From Notolepis coatsorum (lineage: Eukaryota > Chordata > Actinopteri > Aulopiformes > Paralepididae): 64,000 nt of DNA. Position 1 is the first letter of the stretch, and each line of letters opens with the position of its first letter. The notes beneath the pieces were generated by a model. The model ran no database searches. It was not told the DNA's origin and saw only the letters and a list, made by a program, of their open reading frames with translations. Where the stretch lies: assembly GCA_963971535.1 (NCBI GenBank), contig OZ020586.1, forward strand, positions 75,417,706-75,481,705. The letters are read 5' to 3'. The translations under genes and the position numbers were made by a program. Below, piece after piece: positions 33,294 through 45,203 of the stretch.

Positions 33294-35512
33294 TTCTCCA
33301 CTTGCACAAATTGAAAGTAGGCACTTCCGGCTGACTTCCGGTTGCCAATAGTACTTCCTCCTGTCCCATCCAAATACATTGGTTTTAGCTACTTTTCTCC
33401 CCTTATTTAAACAACTTTGTCGGCACAGAGAGGCAATGAAACGTTTGTATTATTATAGTATAGAATGTATTTAATAAGCAAACGTTTGTCAGCAGGGTTT
33501 TTGGGCTGTATTTCATGTAAAAACGTTTACTGTTAGTTTCCTTGCTCAGCCAGCATTAGCTACCAGAAGCTAGTGGTTAAACAGGCCGGATTAGCTTTGA
33601 GCTAACTATCTTTCCCGACCCATGTATTCATTCCATTCTAAACATAACGTTAGTTTACAAAACATGACCTGTCTATATAACGTTGAGGAACAAATTATAA
33701 GTGTGTGGGTGTGTGTTTTGGTGAACATTGGACTGCAAACAGAAAATGCATCACAGTTAGACAGTAGCTACTGTTAGCTGCCCTTCCGGATTAGCTTTGA
33801 GCTAACTATCTTTCCCGACCCATGTATTCATTCCATTCTAAACATAACGTCAGTTTACAAAACATGACCTGTCTATATAACATTGAGGAACAAATTATAA
33901 GTGTGTGGGTGTGTGTTTTGGTGAACATTGGACTGCAAACAGAAAATGCATCACAGTTAGACAGTAGCTACTGTTAGCTGCCCTTCCGGATTAGCTTTGA
34001 GCTAACTATCTTTCCCGACCCATGTATTCATTCCATTCTAAACATAACGTCAGTTTACAAAACATGACCTGTCTATATAACGTTGAGGAACAAATTATAA
34101 GTGTGTGGGTGTGTGTTTTGGTGAACATTGGACTGCAAACAGAAAATGCATCACAGTTAGACAGTAGCTACTGTTAGCTGCCCTTCCGGATTAGCTTTGA
34201 GCTAACTATCTTTCCCGACCCATGTATTCATTCCATTCTAAACATAACGTCAGTTTACAAAACATGACCCGTCTATATAACGTTGAGGAACGTTATCTCC
34301 AGGGACGAGTAGCCACGTTAGTTAGCCAACAACCAGCCAGGCAGCGCCGTTGTCTCCCGGGACGAGTAGCCACGTTAGTTATCCAGCAACCAGTCAAGCT
34401 AACGTTAGCTGGCTCCAGCAGCTTGTCGATGTCGTCGGGAGCATTTTAGCCTGCTGGCTACCTAGCTCCACTTCAACCAGCATCGGGAGCTCCAGCAGCT
34501 TGTCGATGTGCTAATAGCCTCAGCAACCTAACGTTAGCTGGCTCCAGCAGATCGACAAGCTGCTGGAGCCAACCTAACGTTAGCTGGCTCCAGCAGATCG
34601 ACAACGTTAGCTTGACTGGTTGCTGGCTAACTAACGTGGCTACTCGCCCCGGGAGATAACGGCGCTGCCTGGCTGGTTGTTGGCTAACTAACGTGGCTAC
34701 TCGTCCCGGGAGATAACATTCCTCAACGTTATATAGACAGGTCATGTTTTGTAAACTGACGTTATGTTTAGAATGGAATGAATACATGGGTCGGGAAAGA
34801 TAGTTAGCTCAAAGCTAATCCGGAAGGGCAGCTAACAGTAGCTACTGTCTAACTGTGATGCATTTTCTGTTTGCAGTCCAATGTTCACCAAAACACACAC
34901 CCACACACTTATAATTTGTTCCTCAACGTTATATAGACAGGTCATGTTTTGTAAACTGACGTTATGTTTAGAATGGAATGAATACATGGGTCGGGAAAGA
35001 TAGTTAGCTCAAAGCTAATCCGGAAGGGCAGCTAACAGTAGCTACTGTCTAACTGTGATGCATTTTCTGTTTGCAGTCCAATGTTCACCAAAACACACAC
35101 CCACACACTTATAATTTGTTCCTCAACGTTATATAGACAGGTCATGTTTTGTAAACTAACGTTATGTTTAGAATGGAATGAATACATGGGTCTGGAAAGA
35201 TAGTTAGCTCAAAGCTAATCCGGCCTGTTTAACCACTAGCTTCTGGTAGCTAATGCTGGCTGAGCAAGGAAACTAACAGTAAACGTTTTTACATGAAATA
35301 CAGCCCAAAAACCCTGCTGACAAACGTTTGCTTATTAAATACATTCTATACTATAATAATACAAACGTTTCATTGCCTCTCTGTGCTGACAAAGTTGTTT
35401 AAATAAGGGGAGAAAAGTAGCTAAAACCAATGTATTTGGATGGGACAGGAAGTACTATTGGCAACCGGAAGTCAGCCGGAAGTGCCTACTTTCAATTTGT
35501 GCAAGTGGAGAA
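33294..35512. mobile_element. Foldback element with ~1-kb inverted arms of 200-bp subrepeats
   Basis: The arms begin TTCTCCACTTGCACAAATTG at 33294 and return inverted at 35512, flanked by TA on each side. They run inward about 1.1 kb (left) and 0.9 kb (right) to a loop around 34435-34590. Each arm contains ~200-bp direct subrepeats (ggattagctttgagctaac starts at about 33588, 33788, 33988 and 34188 on the left; three inverted on the right). There is no transposase. The element interrupts the integrase end of the Pao relic. Confidence 0.88.
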
Positions 35513-35514
35513 TA

Positions 35515-36990
35515 AGTCCGCCCCTGGGACGATGACCTCTGCTGCTCTGACCTTCCCATCCGAACCATTGATCACTCTGCTCACACGGCCGGCTGGCCAC
35601 GTAGCTCGGGGTAGTGACTGGTCTATGATCATCACGACGGTCCCCACGGTCAGGTTGTCCCTGTCTTTCACCCATTTCTGACGGGCTTGAAGGGAGGGTA
35701 AGTAGTGTAGGAGGAAGCGGGCCCAAAACTGGTCGGCCAGTACTTGGCTGTGTCTCCACATTCTCCGTCCGTTCATCTCGTCCTGTCTGTACACAGTCTG
35801 AGGAAGGGCAGGGTCCAGCCGCCCCATCAAGAGGTAGTTTGGGGTGATGGGGTCAACGTCAGCTACGTCACTTGAAACGTAGCCGAGGGGCTTGGAGTTC
35901 AGAACTCCCTCAATCTCAGTGAGGACCGTAGCCAGGACTTCATTGCCCACTGTCTGGGCTCCAAGTACGGTGTACATAGCAGTCTTTATTGATTGGACCT
36001 CTCTCTCCCACGTTCCCCCGAAATGGGGGGCATTCGGAGGATTGAACTGGAAGGTGACCTGAGCAGGAGCGAGGCGGATCTTGAGTTCTTCACCCATGTT
36101 CAGGAAGCTCGCTCTCAGTTCCGTGTCTCCTCCTCGGAAATTTGTCCCTTGGTCTGACAATAGCACTGAGGGGGTCCCTCTCCTCGCTTGGAACCTCCGG
36201 AATGACATGAGGAACGAGTCTGTACTCATCGACTGGAGGAGCTCAATGTGAACAGCTCTGATGGTCATGCATTTATACACGATGCCCCACCTCTTCTCTG
36301 TTCCTCTTCCCCTCTTGACGTTGAATGGGCCGAAGCAGTCCACGCCCGTGGAATGGAAGGCCCGCTCGCCGACTCTGAGGCGGCAGGGAGGCAGGTCTGC
36401 CATCTTGGGGATAATGGGCTATGCCCTCCACTTGCGACAGGTCGGGCAAGTTCGTTGGAATCGGCGTACAGCTTCTCTCCCTTGGAGTATCCAGAAGCGC
36501 CGTCGGATCTCCGCAAAGACTCGCTCGGTCCCCGCGTGGCACACCACCTCGTCGTATTTCTGAATGATCAGGTCTGTTATCCTGTGTCGGCTGCTTAGGA
36601 CGATGGGATGCTTAACATCCTCGGCCAAGTCCGGGGCCCGTCTCAACCGACCACCCACCCTGATGAGGCCCTGGGCGTCGATTTCTGGGGCTAAGGTGAG
36701 GAGTCGACTGTCTGAGGGGACTGGCTTTGCCCTTATCAGACACTCCATTTCCTCTGGGAAAGAGTCTCTCTGCGCCCTCTGCAGCACAAGAAGTTCCGCT
36801 TCCTTGTAGGCAGGTGCATCGAGGTCTGTGGTGGGGGGGAGCTCCGGGTGGTGCCATAGGAATGTCCTTTTCTGGGCACTCTCCAGAGTTTGACAGTCGT
36901 CTAGGTCCGGGCCCGTTGGAGCCGGGGCTTGACTCAGCCCGCAGAACATGGACTTTTTTATTTCTGACTCGTCTTGGTTCGCCTCCCGCG
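35515..36990 (-). pseudogene. BEL/Pao integrase region (fossil)
   Basis: The zinc-binding part (KYDEVVCHAGTERVFAEIR then CPTCRKWRA) is followed by the integrase core. Visible motifs are GVDCFGPFNVKRGRG, LLSDQGTNFRGG and NAPHFGGTWEREVQSIK, with the Pao-type C-terminal stretch WVKDRDNLTVGTVVMI. It is part of the Pao fossil. Confidence 0.9.
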
Positions 36991-37069
36991 GTGTGGAGAT
37001 AGGCCACTTCTCCTCCGGGAGCTTGAGGAACTCTGGACCATCACTGTATGAGTTAGGACGGGTGGGGCC

Positions 37070-37433
37070 TAACAAAATTAATAGTTGGTTTCAGGTTGGT
37101 TGTCAGTTTGGCCATGGGTAGGTAGGGAATTTATTTTATTTTATTTTTTTATTTTATTCTTTCCCACGGCGACTATGGATAGGGAATTTCTTTATTTAAT
37201 TAAAATGTTCACAACAACATGGATGCATGTACTCTGCCAGCATGTTTAATATCCATAATACTAAATGTTTGACTAAGATTTCTATGAAACTTTATTAAAA
37301 AAAAAAAAAAAAAAGAAAAAACAGATTTTTTCTTTTTTTTTATACTTTTTTCTAAAAACTCATAAAATATATTGGGTCGCACCTAAATCGGCAGGGTCGG
37401 TCGGCAACCTGAAACCAACTATTAATTTTGTTA
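37070..37433. mobile_element. 364-bp MITE with perfect ~30-bp inverted ends
   Basis: TAACAAAATTAATAGTTGG… at 37070 returns perfectly inverted at 37433, and GGCC stands on both sides (37066-37069 and 37434-37437). The middle is AT-rich with A- and T-runs. The superfamily is not settled: GGCC may be a 4-bp target duplication or part of a 33-bp terminal repeat. It interrupts Pao RNase H-to-integrase sequence. Confidence 0.85.
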
Positions 37434-37437
37434 GGCC

Positions 37438-38520
37438 TGAGGTCGGCTAGGGACATCCCCCGTGTGATGACATCCGCTGGGTTCTGCTTGGTGTCAACAT
37501 ATCTCCAACATTCCGCTCCTACCAGGTCTTGGATTTCGGATACTCTGACTCCTACGAAAACCTTGTACCGACAGGAGGCGGACTTGATCCAGGTGATCAC
37601 GGTCATGGAGTCTGACCATAGGATGATCTCACACACCGGTATGGTGAGTTCACTTTGCACCATTTTAGCGAGTTGCGCGCCTACCAGAGCTGCGCAGAGC
37701 TCTAGTCGCGGGATCGACTGCTGCTTGCGGGGAGCTATCCTCGAGCGGGCCAGGACGAAGGCTACGTGGACTTCTCCTCCCTCTTCTCGAGCTCTCAGGT
37801 AGGCCACTGATCCGTACGCCACTTCAGAGGCGTCGCTGAAGACGTGCAGGTCTATCTGACACGTCTCCAGTCGCACGGTAGGGGGGGGAAGTAACTCCGC
37901 GGGATGGCAACCTCGCGGAGTAAGACAAGTTCATCCTCCCACTCTCTCCATGTGGTGGCTAGGTGCTCGGGTATGGGGTCGTCCCAGCCCTGCTCCTTGG
38001 CCCACAGTTCTCTCACCAGCATCTTCGCCCGGGTGGTGTAGGGGAGAATACACCCCATTGGGTCGTACTGGCTGGCGAGTGTTCGGTACACACTCCGCCG
38101 AGTGGTCAGTCTAGTCGTGGACGTCTCCGGATCCGTCCTCAGAGGTGTGTGCCGGTAGTGAAGAGAGTCCGTCTTGAAGCGCCAGACGAGGCCCAGGGTC
38201 ATCTCTTGCGCTTCGCCTGGGGTGTGCGCCATCCAGGTCTCGCTGCTAGCGGCTTTAGTCTCTGGAGGGAGGTGCTGGAGAACTTGAGGGTCGCTACTGG
38301 CCCACTGTCGGAGGTCGAATCCACCTTTGGCTAACGAAGCCCGTAGCTTCATTAGGATGCTCTCTGCTTCTTCTGGCGTGGATACGCTCTGTAGGCAGTT
38401 GTCCACGTAGAAGCTTCGTTCAACGCTGTGTCGGACATCATCGTCGGCTCCGGGGTCTTCGGCCACGTGCTTCTGTAACGCGAACGTGGCGCAGCACGGG
38501 CTGCAGGTGGTGCCGAAGGG
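37438..38520 (-). pseudogene. BEL/Pao RT C-terminus and RNase H region (fossil)
   Basis: The RT motif SFYVDNCLQSV, the stretch LRQWASSDPQVL and the RNase H-type DLHVFSDASEVAYG, IPRLELCAALVGAQL and NPADVITRGM are Pao signatures. The left end joins the 364-bp MITE and the right end the Penelope-like element. Confidence 0.9.
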
Positions 38521-39047
38521 ACCCTATATCAAATACTTTGTTCGATTTATCGATGATGTTTTCATGGTCTGGTCAGGAAACGAAATAGAGCTGTCATCCT
38601 TTTTGTCGTATTTGAACTCGTGTAGAATCCATCACTTTTAGTATGGAAAAGAGCCGAGAATCCATTCACTTCCTAGATGTAAAACTAACTAAAATTAATA
38701 ACCTAATTGCCACAACTATCTACAGAAAACCAACGGATAAAAACAATCTCCTACAGTTTTCTAGTCACCACCCAGTGCCTTTAAAGAAAAGCCTGCCTGT
38801 AAGTCAACATTACAGACTCAAACGTATCTGTAGCTCTCAAGAGGAGTTCCACTCCGAAAGTGAAAATATGTTGGGACGATTTGATGAAAAGGGCTACCCA
38901 AAGCAGTGTCTTAACTCTGCCATGGCCACTGTAAACCAAATCGAAAGAAAATAACTATTCCGGAAGAAAGAAAGAAACAGAACACCAGGCACCATTAATT
39001 ATGTCCTTACTTATGATCCATTTAGTTACGTTATCAAGTCCACAGTC

Positions 39048-39635
39048 ATGAAACACTGGCACATTCTATCATCGGATAGAACGTTAAATGATCGCTTCCA
39101 ACACCCTCCACGCTTTACACATAAAAGGGCTACAAACCTGAAGGACCGCCTTGTCAGAGCGGACTCGTATTCAAAGCCAGAACCTTTTATTCATAGAAGC
39201 TTCCCATGTAGATCATGCACATCTTGCAGCCACATGATCAAAACAAACACATTTCACGACTCCCACACCGGGAAGAATTACAAGATCAGATCGCTAATAA
39301 CATGCAATTCCACACACATAATTTATCTATTATTCTGCCCATGTAAAAAATACTATATTGGACAGACATCCCGCAAATTAAAAATCAGATTGAACGAACA
39401 CAGAAGCAATATAAAGCGGACTGACATTAATTCCCCTGTGGCACGACATTTTAACGAAATGGATCATAAAATTAATGACCTCAAGTGCATAGGTCTAGAG
39501 ATGGTTTTTCTTAATAGAAGAGGTGGCAACCATGAACAACTGCTTTTGCAACGGGAATGTGTATGGATTCATCGGCTCAAATCTATGTATCCAGTTGGGA
39601 TGAATGAAGAGTTCAATTTGACTCCATTCCTTTAG
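39048..39635 (+). CDS. Penelope-like element GIY-YIG endonuclease region
   Basis: A 195-residue frame. After a Cys-rich linker (FPCRSCTSCSHM), the domain shows LLFCPCKKYYIGQTSRKL, i.e. the YIG motif with the CPC-type N-terminal cysteines. It continues with LNEHRSNIKR, SPVARHFNEMDH and RECVWIHRLKSMYP. The endonuclease nicks DNA to prime reverse transcription in Penelope elements. This copy lacks a full RT upstream, so it is unlikely to be autonomous. Confidence 0.88.
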   Translation: MKHWHILSSDRTLNDRFQHPPRFTHKRATNLKDRLVRADSYSKPEPFIHRSFPCRSCTSCSHMIKTNTFHDSHTGKNYKIRSLITCNSTHIIYLLFCPCKKYYIGQTSRKLKIRLNEHRSNIKRTDINSPVARHFNEMDHKINDLKCIGLEMVFLNRRGGNHEQLLLQRECVWIHRLKSMYPVGMNEEFNLTPFL

Positions 39636-39649
39636 CTATCATAAGTTAT

Positions 39650-41457
39650 TGTTGTGGCTGAGTAGTCGTTCAACACAGCAGGAGACGATATTTCCAATTT
39701 CAACAGGCAATTTATTTAAAGAAAGAAAGTTTAACAGCAGAGCTATGGATCTAGCAGACGGTCACCACAGCTGAACAAAAACACTCTAACCTCCCAACCC
39801 CCGTGCCCCCCAGATAATACCTTCCCAGCCCTGCCCCCACATGACAGATATGATGACGTGACATATTATATCAGATATGACATGACGTACATTAAGATGA
39901 CACATAGATTTAACATCGAAGAGAGATAAAACATTAAGATGACACATAGATTTAACATCGAAGAGAGATAAAGCTGGAGTCTGGAGTCAAGATTAAAATG
40001 AGTGTGTGTGTATGTGAGTGAGTGAGATGTGTGTGTGTATGTGAATATGAAAGAGTATATGTGTGTGTGTGAAAGAGAGAACAAGATGTGATGTACAAGA
40101 TTAAAAGGACAAGATGTGATGTACAAGATTAAAAGGACAAGATGTGATGTACTCGAAATGTCTATCTGTCCCTATCTGTCATGTACTTAAAGTTGTTTTA
40201 AGAACATCAGCCGGACTGTCGCCCTAGTGTCTTTCAGCACTTCTAGTTGACCTATATTAAACTAGCCCACCCTATATACACATTTTCCACAACATTCCCC
40301 CATTTGGGGCTATCCCTAGTCCCACCCAAATCATATAACCAAGAAAATGTGAACGTCTAACTAAACGAGAAACCATATTTATATAATAAAAGTTTAAATG
40401 CCTAATCTAAACAAGAAACCTCGCTTTGACCCTTTTAACCTCCTTCCAGTTAAGAGTACCCTCCTCCCATTCGGATGCACTCCTTCCCCTACTTAGATGC
40501 ACCTCTCCCCGTAAGGTTTAGGCAGTCCGCTACGACGCAACAACCAGCTCCTTTCTTAGGACTGCCTTGTCCGACGTCGGCCCCTCTCCCCCAACAGAGA
40601 TGCAGGTCTCCACTTCCGGGCTAAGGTCTCCTCACATGAACAGAAGAAGTCCCCTTATTTTACCTTCAGGTGTAGTTTTAAGACCCTTTCCAATCTTAGG
40701 AGTGACAGTCCAGATTCCTCTGAATTGACACCCCTTACCCTTCTGCTTCCCAGTGGTTCTTTTCAAACCTGCTGATCACAGAAGCACAACTCGCCTACTA
40801 ACGCATTCGGTTTCGGCTTATTGTGGCCTGACTGTACATTGAGCCCGACGCATTTATGCCCATACTGTCCAGTCACCTCACAGTCCCACTTCCTGCGTTT
40901 CTGTGACTATAAGCAGGGTCATAATGCTCATCGGACCGACCGGTGACGCAGTCGATAGAGATCTCATAGTCCATCATCAAGTCAGGACCCCAAGCGGTTG
41001 AGGTCCGTAGTACCTCTCAGCCACTCAGTTTTGAAACCTACGGTCTGATCCCCACCCCACTTGCTATGGGTATGGAAACTTTGACCGTTTTCACCAGCCT
41101 AGCCTGTTCCCAGCAGGTGCTGTGCCCCTTCCGGTGCACTGCCCCACTTCTAGGTGTGGACCGTCGTCCACGTACCACCCAGTGCCCACACTAACTTACG
41201 TGCGACGTTTCCTGGGCCGACTAGACGGTAACACAGTAAGATGTTGGTCATCTTGCCAGACACGAGGGCCTTCAGTTTCTCCCCAGCAACTATAGAATGG
41301 ATTTAACGTGCCCAGGGAATCTTCCGATTCCACCGCCGCCTGTTACAGGGTAGAGGTTCGGGGAGCCTACCCCCTCCCTACCCTGTTGGTAAAAGTAATG
41401 ACGCCTGCCGCGGACGTTAAGTTGGTAAAGTTCCTATAATAACTTTACGAAACAACA
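39650..41457 (-). mobile_element. Probable solo LTR of an LTR retroelement (~1.8 kb)
   Basis: The segment begins TGTTGTGGCTGAG and ends CGAAACAACA, with TTAT on both sides (39646-39649 and 41458-41461). TG…CA ends and a 4-bp duplication suit a solo LTR. An AATAAA near 39713 on the minus strand suggests minus orientation. No internal coding region is seen. It lies inside the Penelope-like element's 3' region. The family is not identified. Confidence 0.6.
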
Positions 41458-42000
41458 TTATCTATAAACAAAAAACTAGTACACTGATTAATGAACGGTC
41501 TTACAACCTGATACCCCCAATGTACTGTGTTTTTTGTTCCATACAGAGTTGTAAATTATATATTGTATATTGTATTGACATCGGCTCAAATCGATGTATT
41601 CCATCTGGGATGAATGAAGAGTCCAGTTTGGCTCCATTCCTGTAGATGCTATCCTAAGTTATCTACTATATGAGCTCCATTTATTTAGGTACTATCCAAA
41701 GTTATCTACTGTATGAGAGAGAAAAACTAGTACACTGTTTAATGAACGGTTTAACAACCTGATGCACCCCAATGTACTGTCTTTTTTTATTCCATACAGG
41801 TTTGTAAATATTGTAATATGTATCAATTTGTTGTTTTCATATATTACCATCATACACATTTATGTGATATTGTGATATCTACTTGTCAATCTAGCCCTGC
41901 TACTAATCATGACGTCAACCTAGCCTGTTAACTGATTGCCGATTGTTCCCACCTGTTGTCAAGTACAGCCTATTTAAGTTGTGTTTGTCACATTTGTCAT

Positions 42001-42043
42001 TTGCACACTGATGAAGGCCGGATGGCTGAAAACGTTTTGTGCC
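42001..42043 (+). ncRNA. Hammerhead-ribozyme-like motif of the Penelope element
   Basis: GCACA is followed by CTGATGA, a short stem (GGCC…GGCT with loop GGAT), GAAA, the palindrome ACGT, and TGTGC, which pairs with GCACA. This is the order of a type-I hammerhead with a minimal stem III, the form known from Penelope-like elements, where it may act as a dimer. Confidence 0.6.
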
Positions 42044-42175
42044 TTTTAACAACTTGAAAATAAAAACAACGATATTCCGAGTGCGGTCCCTACCTCCCTT
42101 TTTTTGCAACTTAATTAATGTTGGACTACGCACCTGTCTGAGCGCAGTGGTTACCCCCCTTTTTCCGCCGAAGGG

Positions 42176-45100
42176 GAGTACCTCCCATTGGTATATCGAG
42201 GGTTGTTCGTCGTCGAGCCTCTCCCTCCACAGAAACCTCAGTAAAGGCTTGTCTTCCTCCATCAGTCGAACTTGTAGGAACATCCCCTTGATGTCGCCGC
42301 TGATGGCCACTTTGTCCTGACAAAAGCGTATCAGGACGCCGAGGAGGGAGGGTCCGAGTGTAGGACCGGGCAGGAGTAGGCTATTCAGATTCTGCTGTCC
42401 AATCTGATGACTGCAATTGAACACAATGTGGTTCTTTCCGTTGTGGGTGACCTTGTGGTGGGGCACGTACCAGGACTCTGTCGTCCCTTCTGCCTCGTGG
42501 TCATTGATTTTCTTTATGTGGCCGGCCGTTACCAGCTTCTTGATCTCGGCGCGATAGATCGTTGCTTGTGGGGGATTCTTGGCGAGGCGCCGCTCGGTGC
42601 TCTGTAGGTAGTGGTGCGTCGCTCCCTTAGGCACGTGCAGAGTGGGCATCCCTTCCCGCCTCAAGAGTGGGGTTGCGTATCTTAGCACTCCGTCGACCTC
42701 GACCCTCGTAGTCTTCTGCTCTAGTAGAGCGATGGCATACTTGTCCTCCTTGGACCGAACCATCTTGCGTTCGTTCTTGAATGGCAGCGCGTCTAGTGTC
42801 CATAGCCTCTCAACGTGCTGTAGGAGAGTGTTGTCTGTGTCGCTCGCCTTGGTGTAAAGGCAGCGTGTGGACGTTGGTCGGCTGGAAGGCCCGGAGAGGG
42901 GGCCCTGGAGTGTCCACCCCAGTCGGGTCTTAACCGCGGCTGGGCATCCTCTGGGTCCGATGTGGACCGCATCAGTTGGGACAATGAGGTCCGCGTGGTC
43001 GGAGCCAATGAGTAGGGTCGGTGTAGCGCCGCTGATGAGCGGTATGGGCAGTTGGCGTAGGTGGTCGTACTTTTCCCTCAGCTGTGGGATGGGGTAATCG
43101 TAGCGGGACAAACCTATGTCGTAGCTCGTGAACGCCTTGCTGATGGCGTACCGCTTCTCAGGCTGGTCGATCGCTGCAATGGTGAACGAGACGTTTTCAC
43201 CTTTGATTGTCTTTAAGTCTCGACGAATGGTACGGAGGGTCATGGTCTCCTCTGGGCCCCGCAGGTCCAACTGGGTCGCGGCGGAGGCGAGGAGGAGTGT
43301 CTTCTCCGACCCGTCATCGAGGACGGCGTAGGTGTCGAGTACCTTGTCCCTGTGACTGAGGAATACTCGTACCACCTTGAGGAGCACCCTGGAGCTCCCA
43401 CTCTTTGCGGGGTCGATGTAGAGTACTTCTGCTCTAGAGTTACTTTGTGGAGCTGGGTTTCGCTTGTTGCTCTCGTGCAGTGCTTCGAGGTGAGCGCCGT
43501 TACACTTGCCACACTTCTTCTTAAGGAGGCATTCTGCTGCCATGTGGCCGCTCGCGCAGCGGAAGCAGCGGCAGTTAGCTTTAATCCACTGACTTACTTC
43601 AACGGTGGTCAGTTTCTTGAATGCGTCGCACTGTGACAGCCAGTGTTCGTTGTCGCAGTATTGACATGCGATCTTCCATTTCCCCTTGGCGGGGGGGTTG
43701 TGACTCTTCTGTCGTGACACCGACTCGGCCTGGTGCATCACTGTGATGGGCCTGCTTTGGTCTTTAAACCTCCTCGGTCCCTCTTTAAAGTTCGAGCCAC
43801 CCCATGCGAAGGTGTCAATTCTTAGGCTGCTAACCTCCCTGGCTAGGAAGTCAGCAAGATCCAGCAGTGACTGTTCTGGGGCATTCGGGTCACGGTAGTT
43901 TCGTTGCCGCCGAAAGCGTTCTTGGCGGAATGGGGGGAGCTTCTCCAATATGCGCTCCATGTTGGAGTTGGCGTACAACTCGTACATCCCCTTCTCTCGT
44001 TGGGACCCGAGCATCCCTACTAGGGACTGTACTTTGACGGATAGGTCGTCCAGGGCTCGGTTGTCTTTAGCCGGGGGGAGACGTTCGATCTCACGTATCT
44101 CCTGAATGACATAGTCCCATGTACGTCCGTAACGTCCGTCGAGGGCCGCCAGGGCGTCGGAATAGGGAGTTTGTGAATTGGAGTATGCCAGCGCAATGTT
44201 GTGCGCTCTAGTTACCTTGAGATGCTTAAGGAGAATGGCATACTTGTATGGCTCGTCCTGTACATTGTCTCTAGGCACATACGCAGCTCGGTATACTGTG
44301 CTCGGTCTTCTCTTGTGAAGTCTGGGAATATGGGGGTCCCAATGTAGGGTGCCATAGATGGCTGTGACACTGACGCACGTGGGGGAGAGGCATCCGCGGC
44401 GAGTCTCCCTGTGCGTTGGGTCGTTGGTTCGTGCTGGGCGGGAACCAGGGGGTGGGTTGCCAGGCGCTAGTCCTCAGTGCCGTCTGGTGCTCGAACTCCC
44501 CGCTGGGGCGTGTTGGGGGTTCATGACGCAGCGTGTCGGGACTGACAGTCAGGCTTTGTAGTCGCTCGGCTAGTTGCTCTGCAACGTAGACAGGTTCTTC
44601 CCTTAGGCGGGTTCCCGTGTAGCTTCGTCGGGTCGGTGAGGGTGCCCTCGACCCTTGGCGTGATGATCTCCGGGAGCTCAGGGTGGAAGAATGGGGAGTT
44701 ACATTCTGGAGTGCTTGCGCCATCATTTGGGCTTGTAGTCGGTCTCGCTCCATGTTTTCTTCAGCCTGGAGGCGCCTCTCTTCCAGTCTGAGATCAGCCT
44801 GGAGGCGTCTCTCTTCCAGTCTGAGGTGTTCGCGCTCACTCTCTCGTTGCGTCCTGAGACGTTCACACTCACTCTCTCGTTGCGCCTGGAGGCGGTCCCT
44901 TTCCGCCGAGGCGGTTATCGTGGCGATCAGGACTTGCGCTAGCCTCCTATCGGCTCCGCTTGGGGAGGACGCTGATGATGGTGATTTGGAGCTGACTGGG
45001 CTTGGCGGTGACCTGGTCTTCTCACGCGCTCCGAGGTCCATCTCGGAGGCGCTGTACTCTGTCTTCTCTCGCGCTCCGAGGTCCCTCTCGGGGGCGCGGT

Positions 45101-45203
45101 ACTCTTTCTTTTCATGCGCTCCGAGGTCCATCTCGGGGGCGCGATGCTTTCTTCTTTCGTGCGCTCCGAGGTCCATCTCGGGGGTGCGGTGTTCTGTGGG
45201 TAT
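42176..45203 (-). pseudogene. BEL/Pao gag, protease and RT N-terminal region (fossil)
   Basis: A charged coiled-coil gag part (LRLEERRLQADLRLEERRLQ) is followed by capsid-like sequence and zinc knuckles (CQYCDNEHWLSQC, CRCFRCASGHMAAEC, CGKCNGAHLEALH). The aspartic protease motif VLDDGSEKTLL and the RT start (IVFNCSHQ, DIKGMFLQVRL, YQWEVLPFG) complete it. It ends at the Penelope insertion on one side and the 45204-45588 MITE on the other. Confidence 0.9.

Larger units (their letters stand above)
38521..42166 (+). mobile_element. Penelope-like element, 5'-truncated, in Pao
   Basis: It begins inside the reverse transcriptase (KYFVRFIDDVFMVW, the Penelope xxDD box). Connector sequence follows, then a GIY-YIG endonuclease in an open frame at 39048-39635. 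A flanking repeat GCCGAAGGG occurs at 38512-38520 and 42167-42175. Part of the 3' region is present twice (39571-39649 and 41579-41665; also 41470-41555 and 41727-41810). This fits the partial tandem copies typical of Penelope elements. A 1.8-kb solo LTR (39650-41457) lies within it, and a hammerhead-like motif lies at 42001-42043. The reverse transcriptase is split between frames near 38640. Confidence 0.85.

Noticed and set aside
34222-34787. Two similar ~75-104-codon frames on opposite strands (MYSFHSKHNVSLQNM…)
   Set aside because: They are the same sequence read on the two arms of the foldback element and not a gene pair.
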